DNA of 64,000 nucleotides from Sporosarcina quadrami. GTDB lineage: Bacteria > Bacillota > Bacilli > Bacillales_A > Planococcaceae. Numbering within the stretch: the stretch's first letter is position 1; every line of letters begins with the position of its first letter. Positions 54,292-62,687 of the stretch are shown here, piece by piece. The DNA is taken from contig NZ_JACSQN010000006.1 in NCBI RefSeq assembly GCF_014836615.1, positions 1-64,000 of the forward strand, written 5' to 3'. The notes under the pieces are model-generated. The model worked only from the letters and a program-made list of their open reading frames with translations. It was not told the origin of the DNA and made no database searches. A program made the position numbers and the translations under genes.

Positions 54292-55764
54292 TTACTTTAA
54301 ATTATCATTTGCATACTTAGTCAGTGATTCCCCACCTGCTGCGTACCATTTTTTTACGTAATCATCAAATGCTTCTAATGGCTTCTTTCCTGTAATAATA
54401 TCCGCTGAATACTCTTTGTATAGGTTCTCCATTGCATCCCACTGAGCCACATATTCTTCCGGTAAGACAAAAGAATTATCTTCACTATAGTAATCGGCAA
54501 CGCTTAGAAGTGATTTTTCTGCCGCGTCTCCTAAAAGTGGTGTGCTTTCTGCTACTTCAAACTCTACATTATTAGGTTCCCAATAACGTGCATACCAATC
54601 TCCATAATACTTTTCTGTTAGTTCAACTTTTCCATCGACTACATTGTAGTGCTCGCCTTCAAATCCAAGTCTATCCAACTTTTGACCTTCTGGACTTGCT
54701 AAATAATCAAGCACTTGGAAAACTAAATCCTTATTTTTAGACTGTGAAGAAATGGCAAGACCTCTAGACTCTTTCGAAATATCTGTTGCGCCAAATCCTT
54801 GATACTCTCCCTTTGCTGGAGGCAAAACTTGCAACTGTGATTCCTCTCCATTTAAGACTCTCATTCTATCGTTATAAATATCAATGACCTTGCCATTTGT
54901 TCCAGGGATAACTGCCGTTTCTCCATTATAAAAAACCTCTTGTTTAGTATCATGTTTTTTTGTTAAGTATTGTGGATCTAATAATCCCTCTTCATATAGT
55001 TGACGGTAAAATTCTAATTTGTCCTTTGTTTGAGATGAAACTTTATAGTGTTCAAAACCTTTTTCAGAATCCAACCATGTTTTATTGATCCCAAAAGCCA
55101 TATCAAATGTATAATCCAGCTCTCTGATATCTCCCGCCACAGTTACTGCATTTTTAGTGTCTCCTATTTGCACTATTTCTTTGAAAAACGCTTTATAATT
55201 GTCCACTGTAGGATTCTCCATTAATGTAGCTGAACTACTCGCTTGATCGAACCAGTCTTTTCTCACTACAGGAACCCTATTATCAAGTGGTTTAATCCAT
55301 AACAAATAAGGATAATTTCTTAACCTAGCTTCGTTATACGGATTCATAATAGACTTAATATACTTTGAATCTTCAATATAAGGAGTCAGATCTTCTAAAA
55401 GTCCTTGATCAGCTATTTGTTTATCGGCCCCTTGGAAATATATTAAATCGGGAATTTCACCGCTATACAGAAGCAAATTCAACTTTTCTGCATAGTCGCC
55501 TTGAGCAACCTCAACAAGATCAAATTTCACATCTAAATCCAAATCTTTTTTTAAACCTTCTGATAATTTTTCATAATAGGATACGGCTACTGGGTTTGAT
55601 GGCCCATCGTCTTTAAAAACGACTTTAATTGTTTGTGCTCCTGAATCACCAGCGGCTTCTCCTTCTTTAGTTGTTGCTTCTTTTGGATTCTTTTCTCCAT
55701 CACTACAAGCTGCTAACACTCCAACCATTAATATCATCACAAACGTTAAAAGTACTTTCTTCAT
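54292..55764 (-). CDS. Sugar-binding lipoprotein of an ABC importer (LplA type)
   Basis: 490 residues. The lipobox VLAAC gives a lipid-modified cysteine near residue 20. Family 1 solute-binding features: LYSGEIPDLIYFQGADKQIADQGLLEDLTPYI near 110 and a C-terminal DDYVKKWYAAGG typical of LplA/YtcQ-like proteins, which usually bind oligosaccharides or complex glycosides. AAAGGGAGGAAC precedes the ATG. It follows the two permease genes. No ATPase is encoded nearby, so a shared MsmX-type ATPase is probably used. Confidence 0.87.
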   Translation of the reverse strand: MKKVLLTFVMILMVGVLAACSDGEKNPKEATTKEGEAAGDSGAQTIKVVFKDDGPSNPVAVSYYEKLSEGLKKDLDLDVKFDLVEVAQGDYAEKLNLLLYSGEIPDLIYFQGADKQIADQGLLEDLTPYIEDSKYIKSIMNPYNEARLRNYPYLLWIKPLDNRVPVVRKDWFDQASSSATLMENPTVDNYKAFFKEIVQIGDTKNAVTVAGDIRELDYTFDMAFGINKTWLDSEKGFEHYKVSSQTKDKLEFYRQLYEEGLLDPQYLTKKHDTKQEVFYNGETAVIPGTNGKVIDIYNDRMRVLNGEESQLQVLPPAKGEYQGFGATDISKESRGLAISSQSKNKDLVFQVLDYLASPEGQKLDRLGFEGEHYNVVDGKVELTEKYYGDWYARYWEPNNVEFEVAESTPLLGDAAEKSLLSVADYYSEDNSFVLPEEYVAQWDAMENLYKEYSADIITGKKPLEAFDDYVKKWYAAGGESLTKYANDNLK

Positions 55765-55801
55765 CTTTGTTCCTCCCTTTTTTGTCTTTCTTATTTTTCT
55801 C

Positions 55802-56680
55802 TTAATCTTTAACTCCTCCTTCTAAGGCCCCCTTTGTGAAATGCTTAAGAATTAATGGATACACTAATAACAAAGGAATGATTGAGATAATAATCGTTCC
55901 CGCTTGAAGTGAGGGGAGATCCAGACTTGCTACCACGTCATAAGACTCCGAACTTAATCCGCTAAGTAAAGTGGTATTGTCCTGATTGATTACAAATTGT
56001 CTTAGAACGACTTGAAGCGGCCATTTGTTTGGATCTGTTAAATAAATCGTCGCTCTAAAGTATTCGTTCCAGTGGTAAATACCATAAAACAAAGCAAAAG
56101 TTGCAATTGCAGGTTTCGATAATGGAAGCATTATCTTTGTGAATATTTTGAAATGACCAGCCCCATCTATTCTCGCTGCTTCTATAATGCTGTCAGGGAC
56201 TTCATTGAAAAACCGCATTAATATAAATAAGTAATAAACACTTATTGCCCGATATAAAATTAGTGATGTATAGGAGTCTAATAAACCTAGGTTTTTTACT
56301 AATAGATATTCAGTTATCATAGACGGATCGACGACCATAATGACAATTAGAAAGAAGATAACAACTTTCTTACCTACAAACTCCGTTTTTGCCAATACAT
56401 ACGCTGTCATAGTGGTTAACATTAAATTGAGAGTTGTTCCCACTATCGTAATGAATAGAGAGTTCCCGATACTTTTCAAAATCAATGGATGAGACAATAA
56501 TATTTCATAGTTAATGAGTGAGAAGCCTTTTGGTAAAATACCCAAACCTGATAATTCACCAACACGTTTAGGATCCGATAAAGACATTGCCAGTAAATTA
56601 AGTAGTGGGATTAATACTGAGACTGCCAGAAAAAGTAATAAGCCATAGATTATGATCTTAGACCAAGGTATTTTTTTCAT
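55802..56680 (-). CDS. Sugar ABC transporter permease (LplC/YtcP type)
   Basis: 292 residues, six membrane segments, with the EAA loop EAARIDGAGHFKIFTKIMLPLSKP near residue 180. It pairs with the permease encoded 16 bp upstream. TTGGAGG precedes the ATG. The ending KGALEGGVKD is characteristic of this subfamily. Confidence 0.9.
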   Translation of the reverse strand: MKKIPWSKIIIYGLLLFLAVSVLIPLLNLLAMSLSDPKRVGELSGLGILPKGFSLINYEILLSHPLILKSIGNSLFITIVGTTLNLMLTTMTAYVLAKTEFVGKKVVIFFLIVIMVVDPSMITEYLLVKNLGLLDSYTSLILYRAISVYYLFILMRFFNEVPDSIIEAARIDGAGHFKIFTKIMLPLSKPAIATFALFYGIYHWNEYFRATIYLTDPNKWPLQVVLRQFVINQDNTTLLSGLSSESYDVVASLDLPSLQAGTIIISIIPLLLVYPLILKHFTKGALEGGVKD

Positions 56681-56696
56681 CTAAATTCCTCCAAGA

Positions 56697-57599
56697 CTAC
56701 CAGACACCTTTTCCAGTATATTTTTTTGATAAATAATGTGTCCCTAAAATCAATACAATACCTACTACTCCTTTGAATAAGCTCGCGGCTGTAGCGTAAG
56801 CATATTGACCGTTTAGAATCCCTATTCTGTATACGTACGTATCTAAAATATCAATAACACTGTTAACGGAATCATTGCTCATATTAAACACCTGATCAAA
56901 ACCTGCATTCATAAAGAAACCTAAGTTTAAGATAAATATCGTTATGACAGTACTGAGTAATGCGGGAAGTGTAATGTATCTCATTTGTTGAAAGCTAGAT
57001 GCCCCGTCTATTTTCGCTGCCTCATACAAAGAAGGGCTGATTTTCATAATGGCTGCTATATATAATATTGAATCCCAACCGGCACTACGCCACATCTCTG
57101 AGAAAACCAAGACCCATCGAATATGTTCTTTACTCGTCATGAAATCAATTGATGGTAGCTGGAAGAAGTTTCTGATCACATTAAAACCACCATCCGCTGG
57201 ATGTAAAAAACTAATCCAAACACCCGCAATTACAACCCATGATAAGAAATGAGGTAAATAGGATACAGCTTGCACATATTTTCTAAAACGACCTGATCTG
57301 ACTTCGCTAATTAATAGTGAAAGAATAATAGGTATAGGGAAAATGAAAATTATTTTCATAGTGCTTATAATGATTGTGTTTTTTAACACGTCATAAAAAG
57401 CGGATGAATCCATTAAGACTTTAAAATGTTTTAAGCCAACCCATTCATTGTCGCCAATTATGCGATAATCTTGAAAAGCTAGTTTCATACCTAAAATAGG
57501 GACTATGTGAAATACTATGAAATATGTAATTCCGGGTAAAAGCATCAGATACAAAACCCAATCTTCACGGATTCTTTTTATTAATTTCTTTATCTTCAT
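56697..57599 (-). CDS. Sugar ABC transporter permease (LplB/YteP type)
   Basis: 300 residues, six membrane segments. The EAA loop is YEAAKIDGASSFQQMRYITLPAL near residue 190, and MLLPGITYFIVFHIVPILGM near 18 is typical of LplB-like permeases. AAAGTAGGATG precedes the ATG. First gene of the ABC/DraG/HAD operon; a palindromic operator lies ~100 bp upstream. Confidence 0.9.
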   Translation of the reverse strand: MKIKKLIKRIREDWVLYLMLLPGITYFIVFHIVPILGMKLAFQDYRIIGDNEWVGLKHFKVLMDSSAFYDVLKNTIIISTMKIIFIFPIPIILSLLISEVRSGRFRKYVQAVSYLPHFLSWVVIAGVWISFLHPADGGFNVIRNFFQLPSIDFMTSKEHIRWVLVFSEMWRSAGWDSILYIAAIMKISPSLYEAAKIDGASSFQQMRYITLPALLSTVITIFILNLGFFMNAGFDQVFNMSNDSVNSVIDILDTYVYRIGILNGQYAYATAASLFKGVVGIVLILGTHYLSKKYTGKGVW

Positions 57600-57693
57600 T
57601 GATCATCCTACTTTCAATCCTTGGATATCTTATTAATCTAAGAAACCCTATTTGTTTACTTTTTTATTCTATCTAAGTAGTTTTTAAGAAAGG

Positions 57694-57714
57694 TGGTTCA
57701 CTGGGTTGACCAGT
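57694..57714 (+). promoter_or_regulatory. GntR/FadR-type operator upstream of the ABC/DraG operon
   Basis: TGGTTCACTGGGTTGACCAGT contains the perfect palindrome ACTGG-GTTGA-CCAGT (57700-57714) in the FadR-type form CTGG-N5-CCAG. A nearly identical site lies at 60695-60715 before gntR. Confidence 0.75.
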
Positions 57715-57723
57715 ATAAATGAT

Positions 57724-58929
57724 CTAAATGATTTGAAGCCTCTTGAGTTCATCGAGCTGTTCTTCTGACAGAGACAGTAAGCCGCAGTATATGTCATGGT
57801 TATGTTCACCTTTTGCAGCTCCAAGACTGTTAACAGATCCTGGAGTTCTCGAAAACTTTGCAACTACGTTAGGTACCCTTACATCGCCAAATTCCTTGTC
57901 CTCGATAGTAATGAATGTCTCCCGATACTTGAAATGTGGGTCTTCATACAATTGGCTAACGTCATACATAGGACCAATTACAGCTCCACAATCATTAAAT
58001 ACTTGGAGCACTTCGTTTAGATCTCTTTCTACAATCCATCCACCTATAAGCATATCTAGCTCTTCAACATTTTTTAACCTTGCTTCATTAGTCGAGAACT
58101 TTTCATCATTGAATAATTCTTCTCTTCCAATAGCATTGAATATATTTTTGGTGATTGATTGTGTAGCACCCGATAAAGCAACCCACTTATGATCTTTTGT
58201 TTGATAAGAGTTTCGCGGAGCAGTTGAAACACTCCCATTCCCAACACGCTTCGCAATGATGCCCAACTGATCATAGGCCATCAAATGTGGTTCCATAAAC
58301 CTTAAAAGCGGTTCGTACAAAGACATATCAATGTACTGCCCTTTACGGTCTGGATTATTTGCTCTTTCAAATAGAGCAATCATTATTGATAATGATCCAA
58401 AGACACTTCCTACTCCATCTGCCAAAGCGAGGCCAGGCAATGTTGGAGAACCATCTGCTTCTCCATTGATTGATGTAAATCCACTCATTCCCTCGGCTAC
58501 AGTGCCAAAACCCGCTCTCGTAGAATAAGGGCCGTCTTGCCCAAATCCAGTCGTTCGTAACATGACCAACGCGGGGTTGATTTTAGAAAGAGTAGCCCAG
58601 CCCAAATTCCATTTTTCAAATGTTCCTGGTCTAAAGTTCTCTACTACAACATCAACTTCGGCTACTAATTTTTTAAATAGCTCTTGTCCTTCGGGCTTAC
58701 TAAGATTTAAGGTAATACATTTCTTATTTCTATTTAATGTTTTCCAGAAAACCGCACTTCCGTCTTTTTGTTTTCCATATCCTCTAGCGTGATCTCCAAA
58801 TTCCGGGTGTTCAATTTTTATTACATCTGCTCCAAAATCCGCAAGATAGGTACTAGACCATGGGGCTGCTATCATAGTAGATGCATCAAGTATTTTAAGC
58901 CCATTTAAAGGTAAATTATCATTATTCAA
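57724..58929 (-). CDS. CaiB/BaiF-family (class III) CoA transferase
   Basis: 401 residues, the normal length. The N-terminal NGLKILDASTMIAAPWSSTYLADFGADVIKIEHPEFGDHAR region is reported here in parts: DFGADVIKIE near residue 30, VVENFRPGTFEKW near 95, LADGVGSVFGSL near 170 (Asp likely the CoA-ester nucleophile) and YGQPRNSYQT-like APRNSYQTKD near 240. It moves CoA between carboxylic acids. TTG start 58927-58929 with GAGGGGGG upstream overlaps the citE-like gene by 8 bp. With CitE this matches citramalate, itaconate or malate-type pathways; the acid is unknown. Confidence 0.86.
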   Translation of the reverse strand: MNNDNLPLNGLKILDASTMIAAPWSSTYLADFGADVIKIEHPEFGDHARGYGKQKDGSAVFWKTLNRNKKCITLNLSKPEGQELFKKLVAEVDVVVENFRPGTFEKWNLGWATLSKINPALVMLRTTGFGQDGPYSTRAGFGTVAEGMSGFTSINGEADGSPTLPGLALADGVGSVFGSLSIMIALFERANNPDRKGQYIDMSLYEPLLRFMEPHLMAYDQLGIIAKRVGNGSVSTAPRNSYQTKDHKWVALSGATQSITKNIFNAIGREELFNDEKFSTNEARLKNVEELDMLIGGWIVERDLNEVLQVFNDCGAVIGPMYDVSQLYEDPHFKYRETFITIEDKEFGDVRVPNVVAKFSRTPGSVNSLGAAKGEHNHDIYCGLLSLSEEQLDELKRLQII

Positions 58930-59869
58930 TTAGCGGTCCCCCCTCTACTAATTCTCTAGCTAATCTTTTTTTATTTTCAAATTCAACTATTCTAGTATGT
59001 CTATCAATTATTTTATTCGCCTTCCTGTAATGGGCGTAATCAATCATCTTATCATCTAACTGAAGTGAAGCTTTTCCATTTGCTAAGCCATCTTCAAATA
59101 GGCTGATAACTTTCCTTGAGAATGTTATTTCCTCAATACTAGGAGAAAAACACCTGTTCAATATCTCAACATTCTTTGGATGTATACAACTAGCCCCAAG
59201 AAATCCATGTTTATAAGCAAGCGCTGCATTCCTTTCAACTATCTTTTCGTCATTATAATTAGCTATACTTCCCATCAATCCAAGGGGCAACTTATTATAA
59301 GCTCTCGCAACAAATACCATCTTCATTCTTGGAATTAAAAAACCTTTATACGTTTCTTCACATAGTTCCATACCTGCATCCAAAGAAAAGTCCTCTGCTC
59401 CAAGAGTAAGTGAATCAATTCGATCACTCGACTGAATTATTTCCTCAACTTTTAAATAGCCCTTTATTGTCTCAATAGTCACTCCCAGTTTAATTTGACC
59501 ATGAGGAATCTTTCTTTCTTTTTCCAACTCACTCAATAACTCATCTATATGTTTGAGTTGATCTACAGATTCTACTTTAGGAATATACAAGCCATCTAAT
59601 TCAGGACAAACCGAGTACTCAATGTCCTCACGCAATAATTCTTTTGTATGGTTCACTCTAACGATGACTTCACTACCGCCTTTTGAAACATCCGCAGTTA
59701 ATTCTTGAATGAGTTTACGTGTTGAATGCTTTTCAGAAAAAGGAACACTATCCTCTAAATCCAGGACGATCGCATCTGCATTTCTTAAATGAGCCTTAGA
59801 AGTAAATCTCCTTACATGAGCCGGCATAATTAACCTGGATCGTCTAATAACATGCTCTGTGGCATTCAT
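58922..59869 (-). CDS. CitE-like acyl-CoA lyase (HpcH/HpaI superfamily)
   Basis: 315 residues. RSRLIMPAHV near residue 10, LDLEDSVP near 37 (Mg2+ ligand), GVTIET near 150, LGAEDFSLDAG near 177 and GASCIHPKNVEILN near 244 are the CitE-type signatures of malyl-/citramalyl-CoA lyases. It would split a 3-hydroxyacyl-CoA into two smaller products. An in-frame GTG one codon upstream is an alternative start. It overlaps the CoA-transferase gene by 8 bp, so CoA transfer and cleavage are produced together. No hydratase gene is present, so the acid is probably already hydroxylated. Confidence 0.83.
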   Translation of the reverse strand: MNATEHVIRRSRLIMPAHVRRFTSKAHLRNADAIVLDLEDSVPFSEKHSTRKLIQELTADVSKGGSEVIVRVNHTKELLREDIEYSVCPELDGLYIPKVESVDQLKHIDELLSELEKERKIPHGQIKLGVTIETIKGYLKVEEIIQSSDRIDSLTLGAEDFSLDAGMELCEETYKGFLIPRMKMVFVARAYNKLPLGLMGSIANYNDEKIVERNAALAYKHGFLGASCIHPKNVEILNRCFSPSIEEITFSRKVISLFEDGLANGKASLQLDDKMIDYAHYRKANKIIDRHTRIVEFENKKRLARELVEGGPLIE

Positions 59870-59895
59870 CACCAGTTTAGTACCCCCTATCTTTT

Positions 59896-60579
59896 TCAGT
59901 CGTTAATTCTCTTCCTAATTTGGATAAAGTGATCCAATAATTTTTGTTTCGCGGCTACTGCATCCCTATTTTTTATTGCTTCAACAATCTCCAAATGCTC
60001 CTTTTGTGCTTGCTCAACGTTTTTACTTCTTGAAAAGTTCTTTACCCGCGTTTGATTAATAATTTCCATATTTAATTTCATGAAATTCAAAATAGCACTA
60101 TTTTTACTACATTCTGCTAACGCCTGATGAAAATAATAATCACTACTAGGTTCCCCAAGAGCAGTTGGAATGTTATTCATTTGAAGCGCTAATAATTCGA
60201 GTCTTAAAATATCCTGATCTGTAGCTCTCTCACACACATATTTAATCATGCCAGTTTCAATAATTTCACGCATTTCTATTAAATCTAACATGGCAGCTTT
60301 TTTTAAATCCTCAATAACAGGATGTTCATTGTTATCCATTTCATCTAAGCTTTTTCTTAAATATCTCCCATCTCCAGGTATTGTTTCAATGATTCCTTGT
60401 GATTCCAATACACGGAAAGCATCTCTCAATGTTCCTCTGCTTACATTAAACTTTTCAGCAGATTCTCTTTCCGAAGGTATCCGATCGCCTATTTTTAATA
60501 GACCTTCGGAAAAGTCTTCTTCAAGCTTATTAATGACTTGCTCATATAATCTAGTATGTTTAAGAGCTTGTTTGTTCAT
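59896..60579 (-). CDS. GntR-family (FadR/FCD subfamily) regulator
   Basis: 227 residues. The N-terminal winged helix has DRIPSERESAEKFNVSRGTL (residues 32-51) followed by FRVLESQGII; the C-terminal all-helical FCD domain contains the metal/ligand pattern YYFHQALAECSKN near 130. It likely represses the island until the substrate-derived acid binds. AGGATGAAG precedes the ATG. First gene of gntR-citE-caiB, with a palindromic operator and a cre-like site upstream. Confidence 0.88.
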   Translation of the reverse strand: MNKQALKHTRLYEQVINKLEEDFSEGLLKIGDRIPSERESAEKFNVSRGTLRDAFRVLESQGIIETIPGDGRYLRKSLDEMDNNEHPVIEDLKKAAMLDLIEMREIIETGMIKYVCERATDQDILRLELLALQMNNIPTALGEPSSDYYFHQALAECSKNSAILNFMKLNMEIINQTRVKNFSRSKNVEQAQKEHLEIVEAIKNRDAVAAKQKLLDHFIQIRKRIND

Positions 60580-60636
60580 AATTACTTCATCCTATCCAGA
60601 AATTTAATTCTACTAATGTCTGTTACATATCAATAA

Positions 60637-60650
60637 TGTATGCGGTTTCA
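60637..60650 (-). promoter_or_regulatory. cre-like site upstream of gntR-citE-caiB
   Basis: TGTATGCGGTTTCA matches the CcpA consensus TGWAANCGNTNWCA with one mismatch, 58 bp before the gntR start. Confidence 0.45.
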
Positions 60651-60694
60651 TTTTTGGGTATCCTTTAAATATTGTATCCTATATATCCCAACGT

Positions 60695-60715
60695 TGGTCC
60701 ACTGGGTCTACCACT
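60695..60715 (+). promoter_or_regulatory. GntR/FadR-type operator upstream of gntR
   Basis: TGGTCCACTGGGTCTACCACT shares 17 of 21 bases with the site at 57694-57714, keeping the TGG and CCA half-sites. Probable autoregulatory operator. Confidence 0.7.
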
Positions 60716-60776
60716 TTATTCTGATTATAATCTTAATTCACTGAATGTCAAATTGTTTTTTTGTTATGGTTGTTCA

Positions 60777-60885
60777 TTGACTTTTATATACTGAAGTATT
60801 ATAGACATGTTATAAAATACTTTAAGCATTACAGACAGAAACGATAGCTGGACATGTTACCAGAAAATTATGTCCAGCTTTTTTT
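60777..60885 (+). ncRNA. Candidate small RNA: orphan promoter and terminator
   Basis: TTGACT (60777-60782) and TATAGA (60800-60805) are 17 bp apart. About 75 nt downstream a perfect 10-bp hairpin (AGCTGGACAT, 60846-60855, with ATGTCCAGCT, 60870-60879) runs into seven T residues. No plus-strand gene lies upstream for 12 kb and no start codon with a ribosome binding site lies inside. Confidence 0.4.
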
Positions 60886-60904
60886 GCTCTAGTCATTATC
60901 AGGT

Positions 60905-60926
60905 GAATTCAATGAGTGACTGGCAC
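60905..60926 (+). repeat. GAATTCAATGAGTGACTGGCAC repeat, copy 3
   Basis: Exact right-end sequence of the family, directly beside the 3' end of the acyl-CoA synthetase pseudogene. Same orientation as the copies at 40383 and 49015. Confidence 0.7.
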
Positions 60927-60928
60927 CC

Positions 60929-62290
60929 AATCAATTCTCCCTCAGCAAGTTCTTCTGAATCTTTCCGATCGATGTTCTCGGAAAATCATCCACAAACCTA
61001 AATTCCTCCGGCACTTTGAAATAAGACAAATACTTCTGGCAGAAAGCCTCCAGCTCTTCAGGCTCCACCTCTTCCCCATCATACAATTTGACATAGGCGA
61101 TGACCGCCTCTTCACGGAGCTTGTCCGGTTCACCGATAACTGCACAATGTTGAACTGCGGGATGTTCCTAAAGAATATTTTCCACTTCGATTGATGATAT
61201 ATTCTCTCCTGCCCGTTTGATCAAATCTTTGCTGCGGTCGATAAACCATATGAATCCATCTTCATTCATATAGCCACTGTCACCCGTATGTAGCCATCCT
61301 CCCTGCAAGGTCTGGGAAGTCGCCTCCAGGTTTTTAAAGTACCCCTTCATCAATGATGGACCTTTTATAAGAATTTGCCCGACTTCGCCATACGGTAGCT
61401 CTTCTCCGTCCTCATCAATGATTTTCACTTCATGGCCAAGTCCCGGCTTCCCTATTGAGACGATACCATTCTCGGGGTCCCGCACCATCTCCTCGTAGAG
61501 CGGTGTGACAATGTTTGTCGTTATCGTCTCTGTCATGCCGTACCACAGATAGAGACTGATGCCGAAACGTTCTTGGAAAGTCAGCAGCTCCGGATAAGGC
61601 ACGAACAGTCCGTAACCAGCCCGCTTCAAGGGATGTCCTTTTTCTTTCTCCTGTTCAGGCATCTCCAGCAACATCTTGATTGTTGTTGCGACAAGACTCG
61701 TGGCAGTAGGTTGGTAACGGTCAACTACATTCCAGAAATCCGTCGAGCTGAATCGCTCCCGCAAGATGATCGTTCCTCCGACGACAAGCGTCGCCATGGA
61801 TGTGTAATATTGCGAGTTCGCATGGAACAAGGGCAGGAAAATCAAGTAACGGTCATCCGGTGTCAGCTGCTGATAGAGCACCGACGAATGTCCGGCGAAT
61901 AGATAGTTTTCATGGGTGATCAACACGCCTTTTGGTTTCGCCGTCGTACCCGATGTGTACATGATGCACGCCACGTCCGAGGCATCAGCCTCGCATATCA
62001 CTTCACAAGAAGAAAGCCCCCCGCTCTTTATCAAATATGTCACCTGTCGCTTGGACAAATGCGAGGTCCCTATCCCTTGCTACCTCCAACAGATCCTCAC
62101 CGACAAGCCGCTCATCGAAAAAGAATTCCTTGCTCTCCGAGTGATCGAGGAAGTACTCCAGTTCCGGAGGAGTCGATGCGGTATTGATGGGCAGCAATAC
62201 GGCGCCAATCGCACCGCATGCATACCACATCTCATAGAAGACAGGCGCGTTAGCTAAAAAAACGGCAATTCCGGGCCAGCTACACCGCCG
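60929..62290 (-). pseudogene. Degraded AMP-binding acyl-CoA synthetase
   Basis: The minus strand encodes most of an ANL-superfamily ligase: PGIAVFLANAP, then MWYACGAIGAVLLPINTAS, the ATP loop MYTSGTTAKPKGV, YGMTETITTN, WLHTGDSGYM and DRSKDLIKRAGENISSIEVENIL, and the C-terminal RTSIGKIQKNLLREN. Lesions: a frameshift in or beside a run of six C (62017-62022), an in-frame amber codon (TAG, 61168-61170) between ENIL and EHPAVQ, and loss of the N-terminus (about 60 residues) beyond 62290. It resembles CaiC/long-chain ligases. It lies beyond the CoA-pathway island and could be a dead component of it or an unrelated relic. Confidence 0.85.
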
Positions 62291-62588
62291 ACGAAATTGT
62301 CAGGATGCTCATCCATGCAATGCGTGGAGTCTTGTACAATTGGAGCCTGAATCGAGGGAATATATCATTAGTCGGGGAACAAGAACTATTGTTCAAAGCA
62401 CTGCTTGTGGGTTGAGGGCAAACTAATGGGGTTTTTATGCAGTCAGTATTTCAGTGATCCATTCATATTGTTTCAAGCCGGTAAATTTTCAGCAACCGAA
62501 AAACTGGTGAAAAACGTATTCTCATCATATGGATAAGGACATTTGAATGGCGATAAGTACTGAATTGTGCAGAGTTCAATGTAGACAA
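62291..62588. other. Non-coding relic region
   Basis: No frame with a ribosome binding site or family motif is seen on either strand. The left part is probably eroded 5' sequence of the acyl-CoA synthetase pseudogene; the rest shows nothing I can identify. Confidence 0.4.
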
Positions 62589-62620
62589 CAAAAAAAGACA
62601 GTCATCTAGCGCTGTCTTTT
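62589..62620 (-). terminator. Terminator after the small protein gene at 62688
   Basis: AAAGACAG (62594-62601) pairs with CTGTCTTT (62612-62619); a T run follows on the minus strand. It is also T-rich on the plus strand, so it may work both ways. Confidence 0.7.
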
Positions 62621-62683
62621 CAATTCTTCTTTTATTAATCGCGTCATGATCACACCTAAAACATGCAATAATTCCGCATAACG
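62613..62683 (+). repeat. Dispersed ~70-bp repeat, copy 2
   Basis: Counterpart of 48764-48838, including TTAATCGCGTCATGATCACA and AATTCCGCAT. It abuts the stop codon of the small gene at 62688. Confidence 0.55.
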
Positions 62684-62687
62684 TCAA

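Noticed and set aside
57743..58192. Plus-strand frame of 149 codons opposite the CoA transferase gene
   Set aside because: Serine-rich shadow of a well-supported gene, without start signals.
62463..62687. 74-codon minus-strand frame
   Set aside because: It spans the terminator and dispersed repeat after the small gene at 62688 and has no ribosome binding site.
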